Source: Platycnemis pennipes (Eukaryota; Arthropoda; Insecta; Odonata; Platycnemididae). From it: DNA of 64,000 nt. Every line of letters begins with the position of its first letter. Position 1 is the first letter of the stretch. The stretch spans positions 14,773,805 to 14,837,804 of the forward strand of contig OW121856.1 in assembly GCA_933228895.1 (NCBI GenBank), in the 5' to 3' direction. Below the pieces are notes generated by a model. That model saw only the letters and a program-made list of their open reading frames with translations. It was not told the origin of the DNA and ran no database searches. Shown here in pieces: positions 43,530 to 54,299 of the stretch. The position numbers were made by a program, and so were the translations under genes.

Positions 43530-45590
43530 TAGAGGGGGAAAGTTGGCGATCGCGTCACTTAGATTTCCCTCTCTATTTCCCGAGAATAAAAATTCATCCA
43601 TGACGCGCGTCCGAGATCCTATACAGGGCAGCCATGACGTGCGCGCCTCCTTCCACGGCTTTCCTTGCTGACCCTTGGCTTCTTGCCTCGTCATGAATGG
43701 CTGGAGCCGGTCGAGGTTGCGTATGGCGTGCCTGAATAGAGGGGTGTGTTTACTTCCAACTCTGCTGCTTCCAACTCCTCCTTTTTCTTTCTCTTCTGCC
43801 AGAGTGACGGCTTCCAAAGGAACTCCTCTCCGCTGCTCATATTCTGAACGCACGGAAGAACGAGACTTTGCCCCTCAAAAAAACGAAAGTGAGGATTTCC
43901 TTTGTGAATCGTATAACCCAGAAAACGAATCAGCACCGCACACTCAGTTAAAAAAGGACGAAACAGTGCAATATTAATTTTTTTCTCAGTTCCACGATAG
44001 GATATTTTATAATATTGAAGAGAACTTATTCTCACATAAGAAAATAGTTTGTTTTATTTCTCTCAGGTACCAGAGGAACACTTTTCGGAGCAGGAATACC
44101 AGGATATGTTTTAAAAACACATCATAGTTGAGGCTGGGATATACTATACTGGGATAGACTAGGCTAGATAGTAGTCTAATTATAATGCTCTGTAAATTAA
44201 TTAAGAAGGCTTCACTCATATTCAGAGATTATAAGTTGAATGCAATGGATGGAACTCTAAAAGACCGTCATATACAGTGTAATATCTTCCTTTATATATA
44301 TTATATTTCTCACATATTAATTACGCACATTATGTACAACATAAGAAATTGCCCTCACGAAATGCACTTAAAAATTAATCAAACCCAAGCAAACAAAATA
44401 CACTTCTCTTCAGGCTCGCACTTAACAGGCCATACACTTCTTTTCTTTCAAGCAACTTCTTAAATCAAATCAGACACAACACAACAACACCAATAATATC
44501 TCTTCCCTCACGAATACTTATTCACCCACACAGACACCAACTAGCTCACAAATGATGCCCTTTCTTAATCACGCGTCACTTTTGCGTCTCCACACCACCG
44601 CGTCTAACACACAACTCTCCGATTCTCACTCTGTCCTATTGTTACTTAATTACTAACGCTTGTTTACTCCCATTATCACACCTTGAATTGTTGATCTCGG
44701 AGGCTCAATTGTTATGCTACAACAGTAAGCACCATTTAAAATACTATTCTGGGGTATGAATGAAGAGAGATGAACTGACACTTATCTAAGAACTTCTGAC
44801 TTTTACGCGGTTAAGTATTTAGTAAAGCATTTCATACAAAATATTGATGATATGATTTTATATTTTGAGGACCACTGATAAGCTGATCCTGTAAGATGCA
44901 CAAAAACATCAGGAAATAAAGTTTTCACTAAAAAAATGAAGACGAGTGAAAACATTAAAGCATTGGTGATAGAAATACTGATGAAAGAAATGCATCTTTT
45001 TATTGTAAATTGATGTAAATAAATTTAAAAGTGTAATGGTACTTAATACATATTTTACCTCAGCCTGATGGAAAGGGGGAAACGGTCACAACAAGAGTTT
45101 AAAAAAAACGTCAAATTATCCCTCTTAATTATTTTGTTAATACGCTGAGACAGGATTTTCAGGAGTGATCCAAAACCAAATACATATGTTAAACTACTGG
45201 ATGTGTTGATGACAAAAGGATCAATACATTTTTACATTACTGCATTTGCTTACAGGTTACAGTAATGGGATTCATAACGCGTTCTCAGGATTTCAAATGC
45301 TTTTGTATATAGTATCGGATTAAAATAGAAGTGTCCACATAAATACGATGCATATCACGTTCGAAGATAAATTGATGCCAAATGAAATAAACCAGGGACT
45401 TTTGTTTAACGTGAATGGCGTTCAAAATTAAACTCTTAATTTACTAGCAGCTGCGCCAAACTATTCAACAAAATTTGCAGATTAAGATTAAACAAACCAA
45501 CAAACTCAGAGTACCCTAATGATAGTGTTCTGAAAATTTATCATTAAAAAGGCTTCACTGCCTCAGAAATGCCCTAGAAGGTAGTTGAAA
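43530..45590. other. No gene called; GC-richer block 43530-43900
   Basis: Overlapping ORFs of 100-114 codons on both strands across 43518-44035 have no recognisable domain and mirror one another, so a gene is not supported. 44400-44440 (CTTCAGGCTCGCACTTAACA) resembles 15040-15065 (CTTCGGGCTCTCACTCTAAAC), a possible shared old repeat. Confidence 0.35.
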
Positions 45591-45599
45591 AGATTCCTC

Positions 45600-46410
45600 A
45601 AACCGCCCTTTAGTAATTCCTTAAAATATTGAAACGTATTTTAAGGAATTCCTGATAACGTTCCGTAGAGTTCCTTATAGCTCTGTAGAGATTCTCTTAC
45701 CCATTCTGTAGAAGTTTCTTACGTTATGTATGGATATCTTACAGCGGTTTGTAGAAACCATAGCATTCTGTACCAATTTTTGACAGCATTCTGTAGACAT
45801 TTCCAAGTTTTCTGTATAAATTTCTTAGAGCGTTCCATATAAATGGGGCAGTTTACCATATTTTTCGGTTTATCGTATTTTTCCGTTTTTTGATCCGTCA
45901 ATTACTTCTCGAGTTATAAGCGGCAAAAAACTGATGTTTTTAACCCTTTCGGAAGAGTGGGCATGGTGCAACCTCTGACGTAAATCCACTTCGTCCAATC
46001 ACAACTAAGCCCGCGAAGCTACTTTGACTTATCGCAATGGGGGGGACACAGCTGACTCTGCCAATAGGAGCAGTTGTGACAGCATCTGTGCGAGCAGACC
46101 TTCCGAGAACCTCCATCCACTCCCTATCCTTCCTCGAAAAGCACTCAAAAAAGACGGGAGGAAAATGACGTCAATGTTATCAAAACAGCTTTTTCGATGG
46201 GCGTCACCTTTTGCTAATTTTAATTTTTGATTTATGAGTGAATGGTTGTGGTCAGAAGATTAATTTTTTCACAAAAATTCTTTTTCGGTTTCCATCTAAC
46301 GATTTCGTGTTCAAAATTGCGATTTCGGTTCCGAGTGAACGCCCCCATTCCGTACAGCGTTCTGTAGAATTTCCTTACAGCGATCTATAGATATTCCATA
46401 ACGTTTTTTT
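45600..46410. repeat. Degenerate TTCTGTAGAATTCC-type minisatellite, split by a family G element
   Basis: Imperfect units of ~22-32 bases such as CATTCTGTAGACATTTCC and TTCCTTATAGCTCTGTAGAG run from about 45600 to 45844, and resume at 46347-46405 (CGTTCTGTAGAATTTCCTTA). The family G element 45845-46346 sits inside the array. A related array lies at 56975-57480. Confidence 0.65.
45845..46346 (+). mobile_element. Family G MITE-like element
   Basis: It begins GGGGCAGTTTACCATAT and ends CCGAGTGAACGCCCCC, and is collinear with 39082-39615 throughout. An AT dinucleotide adjoins both ends, but this is too short to define a target duplication. The insertion into a minisatellite gives a clean empty-site comparison. 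Confidence 0.85.
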
Positions 46411-46414
46411 ATCC

Positions 46415-47295
46415 ATGCCTGAACGTTCTTTGGTGATTGTTTACACTATTCTTCCCAGATTCCTAAATACACTCATTGCTAGCATTATTCCGAATAATAT
46501 TCAGGCTTTAATTACGTAATTTAAATAAAAGGAAGACGATGAATAAGTTTAACATTCGCTTGCATCTATTTATCTCTGAATTTATTACGAGTCATTACTT
46601 TTAAATTTCCTTGAGAAATTTTTACATTTATCCTACATCCACTGGTGCCGCTGTTTATATTAATTAGAAATAAGTTCTTCAGCCATGTTCTCCGTGGCTC
46701 ATCTACAGAAAGCACTTTAAAAAAGAGCGATTGAAAGTCTTAAATATTGAAATAATAACATATCTTTCAATTAAATATTAAAAACTGGACGACAGTGAAC
46801 TTCAATTAATATTCAGGCAATCCTTAAATTATATTTCAACGGCATTCCATCAGTAAATGGCACGAAAACATAAAAAAGTATAAATACAAAAGCATCCTTA
46901 TGAAAGCTGACAGAAAAAATAAACTCACCCTCGTCACCTACATCCTATTTCCAACGCTATCAAAGCAATCTAAATCTAAACAGAGCTCTGTAGCTAAATA
47001 TTCACTATTGGGGGCTAACTACCCATTCTGCATGTATATGGGTACACCTGCTCACAATCCCTCCAACGTGAATCAGTTATGGTGTCTGGCTATAAAATGC
47101 CCCAATGAACGCAATAACGCAATATGGGGTATGAACTGATTCATCGGTCATCACCTTAGATTTGTTTTATGAGACGAAAATCGAATGAATAATACCAAAG
47201 GTGAATTATTTAAAGCCATGCTAAAGTTTACCAACCTTGTGATAAACTGTTCGTTGAAACGTTCATTGAACGTTCTTTTCGTTCGTTGTTCGTTG
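46415..47295. other. No gene recognised
   Basis: AT-rich. The 79-codon ORF at 46900-47139 has no recognisable motif. GTTCGTTGTTCGTTGT at 47280 is a small tandem repeat. Confidence 0.35.
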
Positions 47296-47297
47296 TA

Positions 47298-47815
47298 GCC
47301 GTATCCGATCACCAGCTATTCTTGGTGATGACGTATTACTGACGTACAATGAAGCATGCTTGGGAAAAAATACTTCATATTCGGACAGCATACGGTAAGC
47401 AGCGACGTTAAGCAGTAGTGGCAACATAAAAAACCACTAGGCATAGTGGAACACGATAGACGGCAAAATCTATCAAATGTTTAGATCGGGAGAAACGGAG
47501 CGATTATATGTATATTAACCTTTTCATTGATATGTATATTAATAATTATGAAAATGGAATATACTAAGTAAAAAAATAGACACTACACACATTTATAAGT
47601 AGCCAATGGCTCCGCCATCTTTTGTTATTCTCGGCAACAATGCTTCGAAGCCTATAACAATGGAAGCGTGCTTCTGTGCTTCGGCTTCGTAGCATGCTTC
47701 CCTCAGAGTGCTTCGCGTTCGGACGTACTTCGGGTGTTTCCGGCAGTACCCCCCTCCACTTGCAAGGAAGCAATGTAGTACGCTTAGCGCTAGAATCACA
47801 ATTTTCGGACAGGGT
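47298..47815 (+). mobile_element. Family T MITE, TA-flanked
   Basis: The element lies between TA at 47296-47297 and TA at 47816-47817. The ends GCCGTATCCGATCACC and the complement of ACCCTGTCCGAAAATT share the CCSTRTCCGA core. It aligns over the full length with 53769-54296 (ACTTCATATTCGGACAG, GGTAAGCAGCGACGTTAAGC, CAATGGCTCCGCCATCTTTT, CGTTCGGACGTACTTCGGGT). A TA target is typical of Tc1/mariner-group elements. It has no transposase. The short minus-strand frames across it are not genes. Confidence 0.82.
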
Positions 47816-47819
47816 TACT

Positions 47820-48155
47820 GACTAGGTGATATTAAAACTATCGCCAAGCGAAAAACTTTGTCCTGAGGAGTTCCGATCTCGTTTTAGTTCCTTCCGTGCA
47901 CTGAAAGACGAACAGGGAAAATTTTTTAACAGATTCAATAAACATGCTTCAATTTTGTCGTTTTAAACGAGAGCTCCTGGAAATGTAAATATTTAAAAGG
48001 CCATGGAACAAATATATTTCTGCAAGCCGCAACAAAATTTGTAAACAATCCGTATACAGGCTTCACGTATCACTTGGCCAGGAGCGGTGAATTCATACAC
48101 AAATATAAAAATCCAAGCCTCCAAAGAGTTTAATTTTAATGGAATTTCGGGTAAA
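47820..48155. other. No gene recognised
   Basis: Unassigned DNA between a family T MITE and a LINE 3' end. Confidence 0.3.
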
Positions 48156-48157
48156 AA

Positions 48158-48292
48158 TAAAACCGTTTCATCTACATCTACACGATACCCTGCAAGCCAC
48201 CGTGAAGGTGTGAGGCAGGAGGTGAAGATCACCAGGCATGCATTACCGACATGCAAACAAGCAACTATAGGGTCTCATGCAACTAGCAACTA
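48158..48292 (-). mobile_element. CR1-like LINE subfamily B 3' end, reverse
   Basis: CATCTACATCTACACG (complement of the GTAGAT tail) is followed by GCAAGCCACCGTGAAGGTGT and GAGGCAGGAGGTGAAGATCA, then the B-type UTR (GCAACTATAGGGTCTCATGC). It is cut off by the tandem array at about 48293. Confidence 0.85.
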
Positions 48293-48299
48293 GAAATGA

Positions 48300-48835
48300 C
48301 CCTATCCCCATCCCTTCCATTCCTATCCTTATACCTTTCCTCCCGGTCTGAAGCGCCTATTAGTGCGGAAACAGACTTGAAAACACCCATGAACAACTAG
48401 AAATCCCTATCAGACCCCAATCCCTTCCATCCCTATCCTTATACCTTTCCTCCCGGTCTGAAGCGCCTATTAGTGCGGAAACAGACTTGAAAACACCCAT
48501 TAAAAAAAATTAAAAAAAAATCCCTATCCTTATACCTTTCCTCCCGGTCTGAAGCGCCTATTAGTGCGGAAACAGGCTTGAAAACACCCATAAAAAAAAC
48601 AAGGGAAGGGATGCGATTGGCTTCGGACCTTATCCTATCCCCATCCCTTCCATTCCTATCCTTATACCTTTCCTCTCGGTCTGAAGCGCCTATTTGTGCG
48701 GAAAAAGACTTGAAAACACCCATGACAAGGGAAGGCGGAACCCCCATCCCTTCCATTCCTATCCTTATACCTTTCCTCCCGGTCTGAAGCGCCTATTAGT
48801 GCGGAAACAGACTTGAAAACACCCATGAAAAAAAA
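48300..48835. repeat. Five-unit tandem array with ~70-base conserved core
   Basis: The core starts TCCTATCCTTATACCTTTCC and ends CTTGAAAACACCCAT. It occurs at about 48321, 48431, 48521, 48653 and 48757. Cores are nearly identical, whereas the material between them varies in length (roughly 20-60 bases) and is A-rich or repeats ATCCCTTCCAT. On the minus strand each core can read MGVFKSVSALIGASDREERY, giving a 105-codon repetitive frame; coding is not supported otherwise. The array sits inside a broken CR1 subfamily B copy. Confidence 0.85.
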
Positions 48836-48841
48836 ACAAGG

Positions 48842-48990
48842 GGAAATGTTTTAAAGTAGTCTGTAGTGCATGATGCATGTATTATTCTCTTAAATACTAT
48901 AGTTGCTAACAATTTTCATTTGCACTACAGACTACTCTAAAATATTTCCCCTACCCATCCCTTTGCTATGCTGCCTATTCTGTTCTCTTA
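48842..48990. mobile_element. CR1-like LINE subfamily B pieces in inverted order
   Basis: 48842-48915 is the B-type UTR in plus orientation (AGTAGTCTGTAGTGCATGAT, CTCTTAAATACTATAG). 48925-48990 is the same UTR and upstream bases in minus orientation (GCACTACAGACTACTCTAAA, TTTGCTATGCTGCCTATTCT). Together with 48158-48292 they indicate a rearranged or 5'-inverted insertion. Confidence 0.7.
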
Positions 48991-49009
48991 TAGTGACCCT
49001 TTAAACCCT

Positions 49010-49395
49010 TTAAAGGGAAACGATTCGTAAAAAAGAAATAACACGTGTAAAAAGAGAATACGAATAGAGAAAACTCTTGGCAAATTTATGAAATATAATT
49101 CGAGGAGTAAGAAGAGTGTGTGAAAAGAGAAGTCTTGTGAATACCCTGAGAAGAAGAGGGAACAACTCAATCGGCCATATCATGAGAAATGATGGCCTGA
49201 TGAAGACAATTGTCGAAGTAATAGTGGAAGGGAAGAATGGCAAAGGAAGGCCTCGTGTGATACATATAGAACAAGTGATGAAGGATGTGAAATAAAAGAA
49301 ATACGTAAATATGAATAGATTAGCTGATAGAAGGACTCAGTGGAGAGCTGCGTCAAACCAATCTGAGGATTGATGAACAACGATGATGATGACAA
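49010..49395 (+). mobile_element. RTE-like LINE 3' fragment
   Basis: Plus-strand frames read RRRGNNSIGHIMRNDGLMKT, then TIVEV-like and GKNGKGRPRVIHIEQV-like segments. The noncoding tail TGGAGAGCTGCGTCAAACCA and CGATGATGATGAC follow. Upstream pieces (AGGAGTAAGAAGAGTGTGTG, from VLRRVGEK) extend it to about 49010. The frame is decayed. Confidence 0.8.
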
Positions 49396-49399
49396 TTCG

Positions 49400-51590
49400 A
49401 CTGTTTTTTAAATTCAGAGCTACTGGAACTGCAATTAAAGAAAAATCTAGTGAACAGAATTATTTCCACTAACTGAAAAGGAATTTGCCAACTAGACGTA
49501 TATAGTCTGCACATATCCCTTGGCCGACGTAAGTACGTAAACATGAATAAAATTCCAGGCTTCCAGTGACTTTGATTTGATTTCGTGTAAAGATAGGAAC
49601 GTTAATCAAAAAGTTGCGATGATATGAGTGGCCTCTACTTTTATTGTTCGCAATCTGGGAAAAAATTGATACTTCGTTGGAATTAATCACACTATGAAAG
49701 AGCCTTTACTCAGAAAAACTCTCACCAAATTCCTACTTGTATGCCTATCACTTAATTAGCATTCATTAGCATTATTTCCATGAATTTCCTCAAGACTGTG
49801 GACGTTTCTTTCAAGGAATTATCTATCCCCTGGTAAATAAGAGAAATATCCAAATTAAAATGTCTTTTTTTTTACTTCTCTCATTTAAAGCACTTATTTT
49901 AGTTTCAAGCAGCAAAGGGGAATGAATATCTTGCATCGAACCTCCAAATATTTATTTTTTATAAGTTGCTCCTCCTTTCACTCATCTGTTTATAGCAGAG
50001 TTTTTTCAATTAAACACTTTTCCCCTGAAGAAAGTTATGGGTTTTTCTTGACTTACTGTTTCACTGGTGGTAAATGTAACTAAAATACATTTCCAATACT
50101 ATTTAATGTAATTATACACTTATTCTTCATTTCCAGAACTCAAACTCTCAAAAATATAATCATTTTAACAATTTTAGACAGAACTTTACTACAAGATGAT
50201 TTGCAATATAATCACAGCGATGCCCTTTATACTTCATTTAGCAAAAATATGTAAAATGATCACTTTCAATCTTTAGTAGCGAAAGAAACGGAAAAATTTC
50301 GATATTCGCGAACAGAGAGTGAAACGCATACCCTTTTTCTGCTTACCACGGTCAACCATTAATTATAATGTGATTTAAGAAAAAGTACTGAAATATATTT
50401 CCCTTTAAAAAGAAAAAACGGAATAACATTTCCTGCATTGTGTATTGAAATAGTTACAACTTAAAAACACCTAAGTTCAAAGGCTCATGTGAGTCAGTAC
50501 TATAATTAGAAACATTTTTAAAAATTATTCAACACAGCTATTTTTAGAGCTGCCAATCTCATACAGTTGTTTATTTCAAAATTCCCGCGGTATTAGGGGC
50601 GTAGGATTTCGTCAGTGTCTTTTTTCTCTTCTCATTGGTTGATGTTGAATGACTTGAAACAATGCTTGAATTCATCGCTAAGCTTCCGAACTTTCCCGAG
50701 CCTTAGCAGTCGCTAATTCAACCATAACCCAGAATCGCGTTCATTCGTAGCAACCGCTAAAGTTAGCGGTCGTTACCTTTAAGCGACGAAAGAACCAGAA
50801 TTGACGCACTGGGGTTCCGTGGTACATGAATCGAGAGGTCAATTATAAATCCTTTCCCCTATCACTTCCGACTCTTAGTTTTTTCCCCAATACGATCGAT
50901 TATGTGACCCATATATTTTAACTACACACCAACCGTCACGATAATATTTGAGTGCCGTGTCACGGAAATAACGCGAACCGCTATTTCGGAATAGGGGAGA
51001 AAAAATCCATTATTATTGGGCCAATGTCAACGGAACTCATTTCCTCCTTGTCCAAATCGTCGATGAAATTTCAACCCCGATCTGAGCAGAGGATAAACAG
51101 AACTCCTGGTTCACGACTCATGTCACTTCCTGCATCCGGAGTCATTGGGTCAGCCGGTCATTCGAATTATGGCTCGAGGAATTGGAAAAGAAAAACACAG
51201 CCGTTTATAAAAGCGGTAGTGACTCGCGTTTAAACCGATAGCGACTCTCACCTGATTATCGGAATAGATGCCTCCCTTTCCAGCAAAGGGCTTTAGGCTT
51301 TCGGTAATGATATTTATGCGTGCCTACACGGGAAGTGATTCTTAAAGGCAGTAAATAACCTGTGAAATAGAAAAACCCATTTTCACACGCTAACGTAAGT
51401 CTCAATACCTCACTAAAGGAATATCAATGCATATTATGAACAAATGGTGTAAGAAACTTGAGATGGACTTCATTTAGTAAGAATGTTAGCCATAAAGTTG
51501 GTAAAATTAGTATTTTTTTACCAATTATGACGAACTATTAATGATTTGCCAATAACATAAAATTGGCTACATGCCTCATGAAACATTTTC
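49400..51590. other. No gene called; hairpin at 50747; GC-richer 50570-51260
   Basis: GTAGCAACCGCTAA (50747-50760) pairs with TTAGCGGTCGTTAC (50763-50776) across a 2-base loop, apart from two wobble-type positions. The 93-codon ORF at 50952-51233 is Ser/Arg-rich with no recognised domain. It overlaps the GC-richer block and cannot be called a gene on this evidence. Confidence 0.35.
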
Positions 51591-51595
51591 AAGCG

Positions 51596-52275
51596 TTAAG
51601 ATATTGGTGTGCAGCAAGAAAGAAGAGGCCAAAACCAAGGTCAAACAAGGTAAACAAAAACTTGAAGAGGTTAAAGAGTTCTGTTATCTAAGAAGCCGAG
51701 TAACCAACGATGGACGAAGCATGAATGAAATAGTTAGTAGAATAGCCCAGGCAAAGAAGGCATTCTATCAAAAGAATAATCTGCTTAGAGTAGGAAATAC
51801 AAGCGTAGGAGTAAGGAAACAGTTCATCAGAACATATATCTGGAACATGTTTCTTTACGGCAGTGGGGCATGGACGATAAGAGCAGCGGAGAAGAAAAGG
51901 GTGGAAGCATTCGAAATATATTGCTATCGAAGAATGATGAAGATAAAATGAATTGATCGAGTAAGTAACGAAAAAGTCCTAAGAAGAGTGGGAGAAAACA
52001 GAAGTCTGCTGACAACTCTAAAAAGAAGAAGGAACAACTTAATCAGCCATATCTTAAGACACGATGACCTGATGAAGACAATCGTCGAGGGAAAAGTGAA
52101 CTGGAAGATTGGAAGAGGCAGGCCACGTATGAGACAATATGGAACAAGTTGTGAAGGATGTAAAAGAGAAGAATTACGTCACAATGAAAAGGTTGGCCGA
52201 TAGAAGAATCGATTGGAAAGCTGCGTCAAACCAATCCTAGGATTGTTGACCAATGATGATGATGGTGATGATGAA
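51596..52275 (+). mobile_element. RTE-like LINE 3' part, relatively well preserved
   Basis: A 126-codon frame reads VKILVCSKKEEAKTKVKQGK, then KLEEVKEFCYLRSRVTNDGR, EIVSRIAQAKKAFYQKNNLL, SVGVRKQFIRTYIWNMFLYG and KKRVEAFEIYCYRRMMKIK to a stop at 51951. It continues, partly in a second frame from 51988, with VGENRSLLTTLKRRRNNLIS and VEGKVNWKIGRGRPRMRQ, then the 3' end and ATGATGATGGTGATGATGA. It starts inside the region just after the RT palm. Confidence 0.9.
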
Positions 52276-52589
52276 GAAATCCAAATAATTACTTCACATT
52301 TAAACGAAAAAACCATAAATCATAAAATTTTCTTCGCACGAAGGAGGCTAAATTAACATTAAAAATTACGAATTCAGAGAAGTTACAGCAAGTAGCATAA
52401 TTTAGTTTTTTTCGGTTGCATGCGGTAGAAATATGGAATAGAACGCGTAATTTCGGATAAGAATCGCTTTGGCGATACAGGCATCCACGCGTGGGAAGGA
52501 AGTGACGTCTTAACTGGGAACAAAATGAAAGACTGGTCAATACTCTCCCACTGATACTGGCATTGTGTGCTGAAGGGGCTTCAAGGAAA

Positions 52590-52890
52590 GAGGATGAAAA
52601 TAGACTGTCGACTATTGCGATGTTGTCATGGAGACGGTGAGATAAATTAGGTTGGGCGGAAAGGAAGACGAACGAGGAAGTGCTGAAGGAAGAGTGGGCG
52701 AGGAGGAAGTCGATTGGAGAAATTAACAGAAGACAGGATGAGACGGGTGATCCGCGATGATGTTTGAAAGGAGGAGTTGGAAGGATTAAATGTTGGTTGA
52801 ATGAGGAAAAGGAAAGAATTGAAAAAGCAGTTGGAGCGGCATGCTGAGGAACAGGAAATAGGCGAGGCTGAAGAAGAACACAGAGAAATA
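52590..52890 (+). mobile_element. Diverged RTE-like LINE fragment (second lineage)
   Basis: The plus strand reads DKLGWAERKTNEEVLKEEWA, then RRKSIGEINRRQDETG, matching the arrangement TNEEVL / ...IKEINRRQD found at the C-terminus of RTE-type elements, with weaker sequence after it (GRIKCWLNEEKERI). It differs in sequence from the dominant lineage (VSNEEVLRRVGEKRSLL). The 207-codon minus-strand frame opposite is a shadow of this purine-rich strand. Confidence 0.55.
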
Positions 52891-52894
52891 CCAA

Positions 52895-53455
52895 CAATAC
52901 ATCTACATCCACGCGATACCCGGCAAGTCACCGCGAGGGTATGTGGCAGGGGGTGAAGATCACCAAGCATTCACTATTGACATGCAAACAAGCTAGTAAA
53001 TGGAAACATGAGAGATAATGTAGTCATAAGCAGCTAGATGATTAGCTTGTACATAATAATAAAGGTATTATTGGTTTTTAATACATGTATCATGCACTAC
53101 AAACTACTCTAAATTATTTCCCCTTTGCTATGCTGCTTATATTGTTATCTTATACTACGGAGAAAAATGCCATTTTGAATCTATCAGTACGACAATCTAT
53201 CTCTCTATTATTATTTATCTGATCTAAGCTAGCATAATACGTTGGTGTTTTTAATGTGTGCCTAACATCTTCAGTAAAGCTATCCGATTGAAATTTCTCT
53301 AATAGATTTAATCTATACTTTTACCTACACTCTGATAATGATTCCCACCCTAATTCTTTTATTAACTCTGAAACGCTACTCAACCCATCGTAACACCTTT
53401 TAACGAACCTAGCTGCTACACGCTGCACACCGTCTAGTTCTCTGATCAAACCTTA
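52895..53455 (-). mobile_element. CR1-like LINE subfamily B, reverse
   Basis: The minus strand starts at LIRELDGVQRVAARFVKRCY, continues with VSELIKELGWESLSECR, then LLEKFQSDSFTEDVRHTLKT, YYASLDQI and DCRTDRFKMAFF, through the UTR (GTAGTTTGTAGTGCATGATA). It ends in the hairpin (GCAAGTCACC / complement of GTATGTGGCAGGGGG) and ACATCTACATC tail bases at 52898. It abuts the diverged RTE-like fragment. Confidence 0.9.
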
Positions 53456-53768
53456 TTAATTCGCATCCCATAGATGAAGAGAATGATAAGGTGATTATGC
53501 GAATCCTGAAAAATAATAATTATATCAATTTAAAGCAACATTGAGTAACTATTAAAATTAGGGATCAAAAAATATCCACGCAAAATTGACAGATTAACCC
53601 CTTATATGCGATTCATACATATATATATATAGAGGTTTCCGCGGGAAAAATCGTCCAACTTGCCCACGTTCGAGTTCCAGTCATGATGAATGACATTTTC
53701 TAGCGAGAAATAATGCTATTGGTATGATTATTACCTTATCTTTTAGGAAAGCGTTGAATGACACACTA

Positions 53769-54296
53769 GCCGTATCCGAAAACCAAGTATGCTTCGGCAA
53801 AGCATTCTTGGTGATGACGTACTCTGACGTACAATGAAGCATGCTTGGGAAATAATACTTCATATTCGGACAGTCTACGGTAAGGAGCGACGTTAAGCAG
53901 TAGTGGCAACATAAAAAACCACAAGGTATAGTGAAACACGATAGTGGGCAACATCTATCAAATGTTTAGACCGGAAGAAAAAGAGCGATTATATTTATAT
54001 TAATCTTTTCATTGATATGTATAATAATAATTATGTAAATGTAACATACGAAGTAAAAAAATAGATGCTACACACATTTATAAGTAGCCAACGGCTCCGC
54101 CATCTTTTATTATTCTCGTCAACAATGCTTCGAAGCCAAGATGGAAGCGTGCTTCTGTGCTTTGGCTTCGTAGCATGCTTCCCCCAGAGTGCTTCGCGTT
54201 CGGACGTACTTCGGGTGTTTCCGACGGTACCCCCCTCCACTTTCAAGCAAGCATTGTAGTGTGCTTAGCGCTATAAGCACACGTTTCGGACAGGGC
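53769..54296 (+). mobile_element. Family T MITE, TA-flanked
   Basis: TA at 53767-53768 and 54297-54298. Ends GCCGTATCCGAAAACC and the complement of GCCCTGTCCGAAACGTG. It is a close match to 47298-47815 across the length, with small indels. It lies 6.5 kb from the first copy in the same orientation. Confidence 0.85.
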
Positions 54297-54299
54297 TAC

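Noticed and set aside
43518..44035. Pair of 100-114 codon ORFs on opposite strands
   Set aside because: Mutual shadows in a GC-rich block; neither shows domain features or a convincing start.
14930..44540. LTR retrotransposon suspected from similar CTTCRGGCTCKCACT segments at 15040 and 44410
   Set aside because: Similarity covers only a few dozen bases. No TG...CA termini, primer-binding site, polypurine tract, protease or integrase motif was found.
48300..48835. CRISPR-like appearance (conserved cores, variable spacers)
   Set aside because: Cores are about 70 bases, spacers vary widely in length and are low-complexity, and the context is a eukaryotic genome full of LINEs and SINEs.
52289..52912. 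207-codon minus-strand ORF, the longest in the window
   Set aside because: It is antisense to a purine-rich, RTE-like LINE fragment and rich in Ser/Leu/Phe. It has no domain and runs into a reverse CR1 tail.
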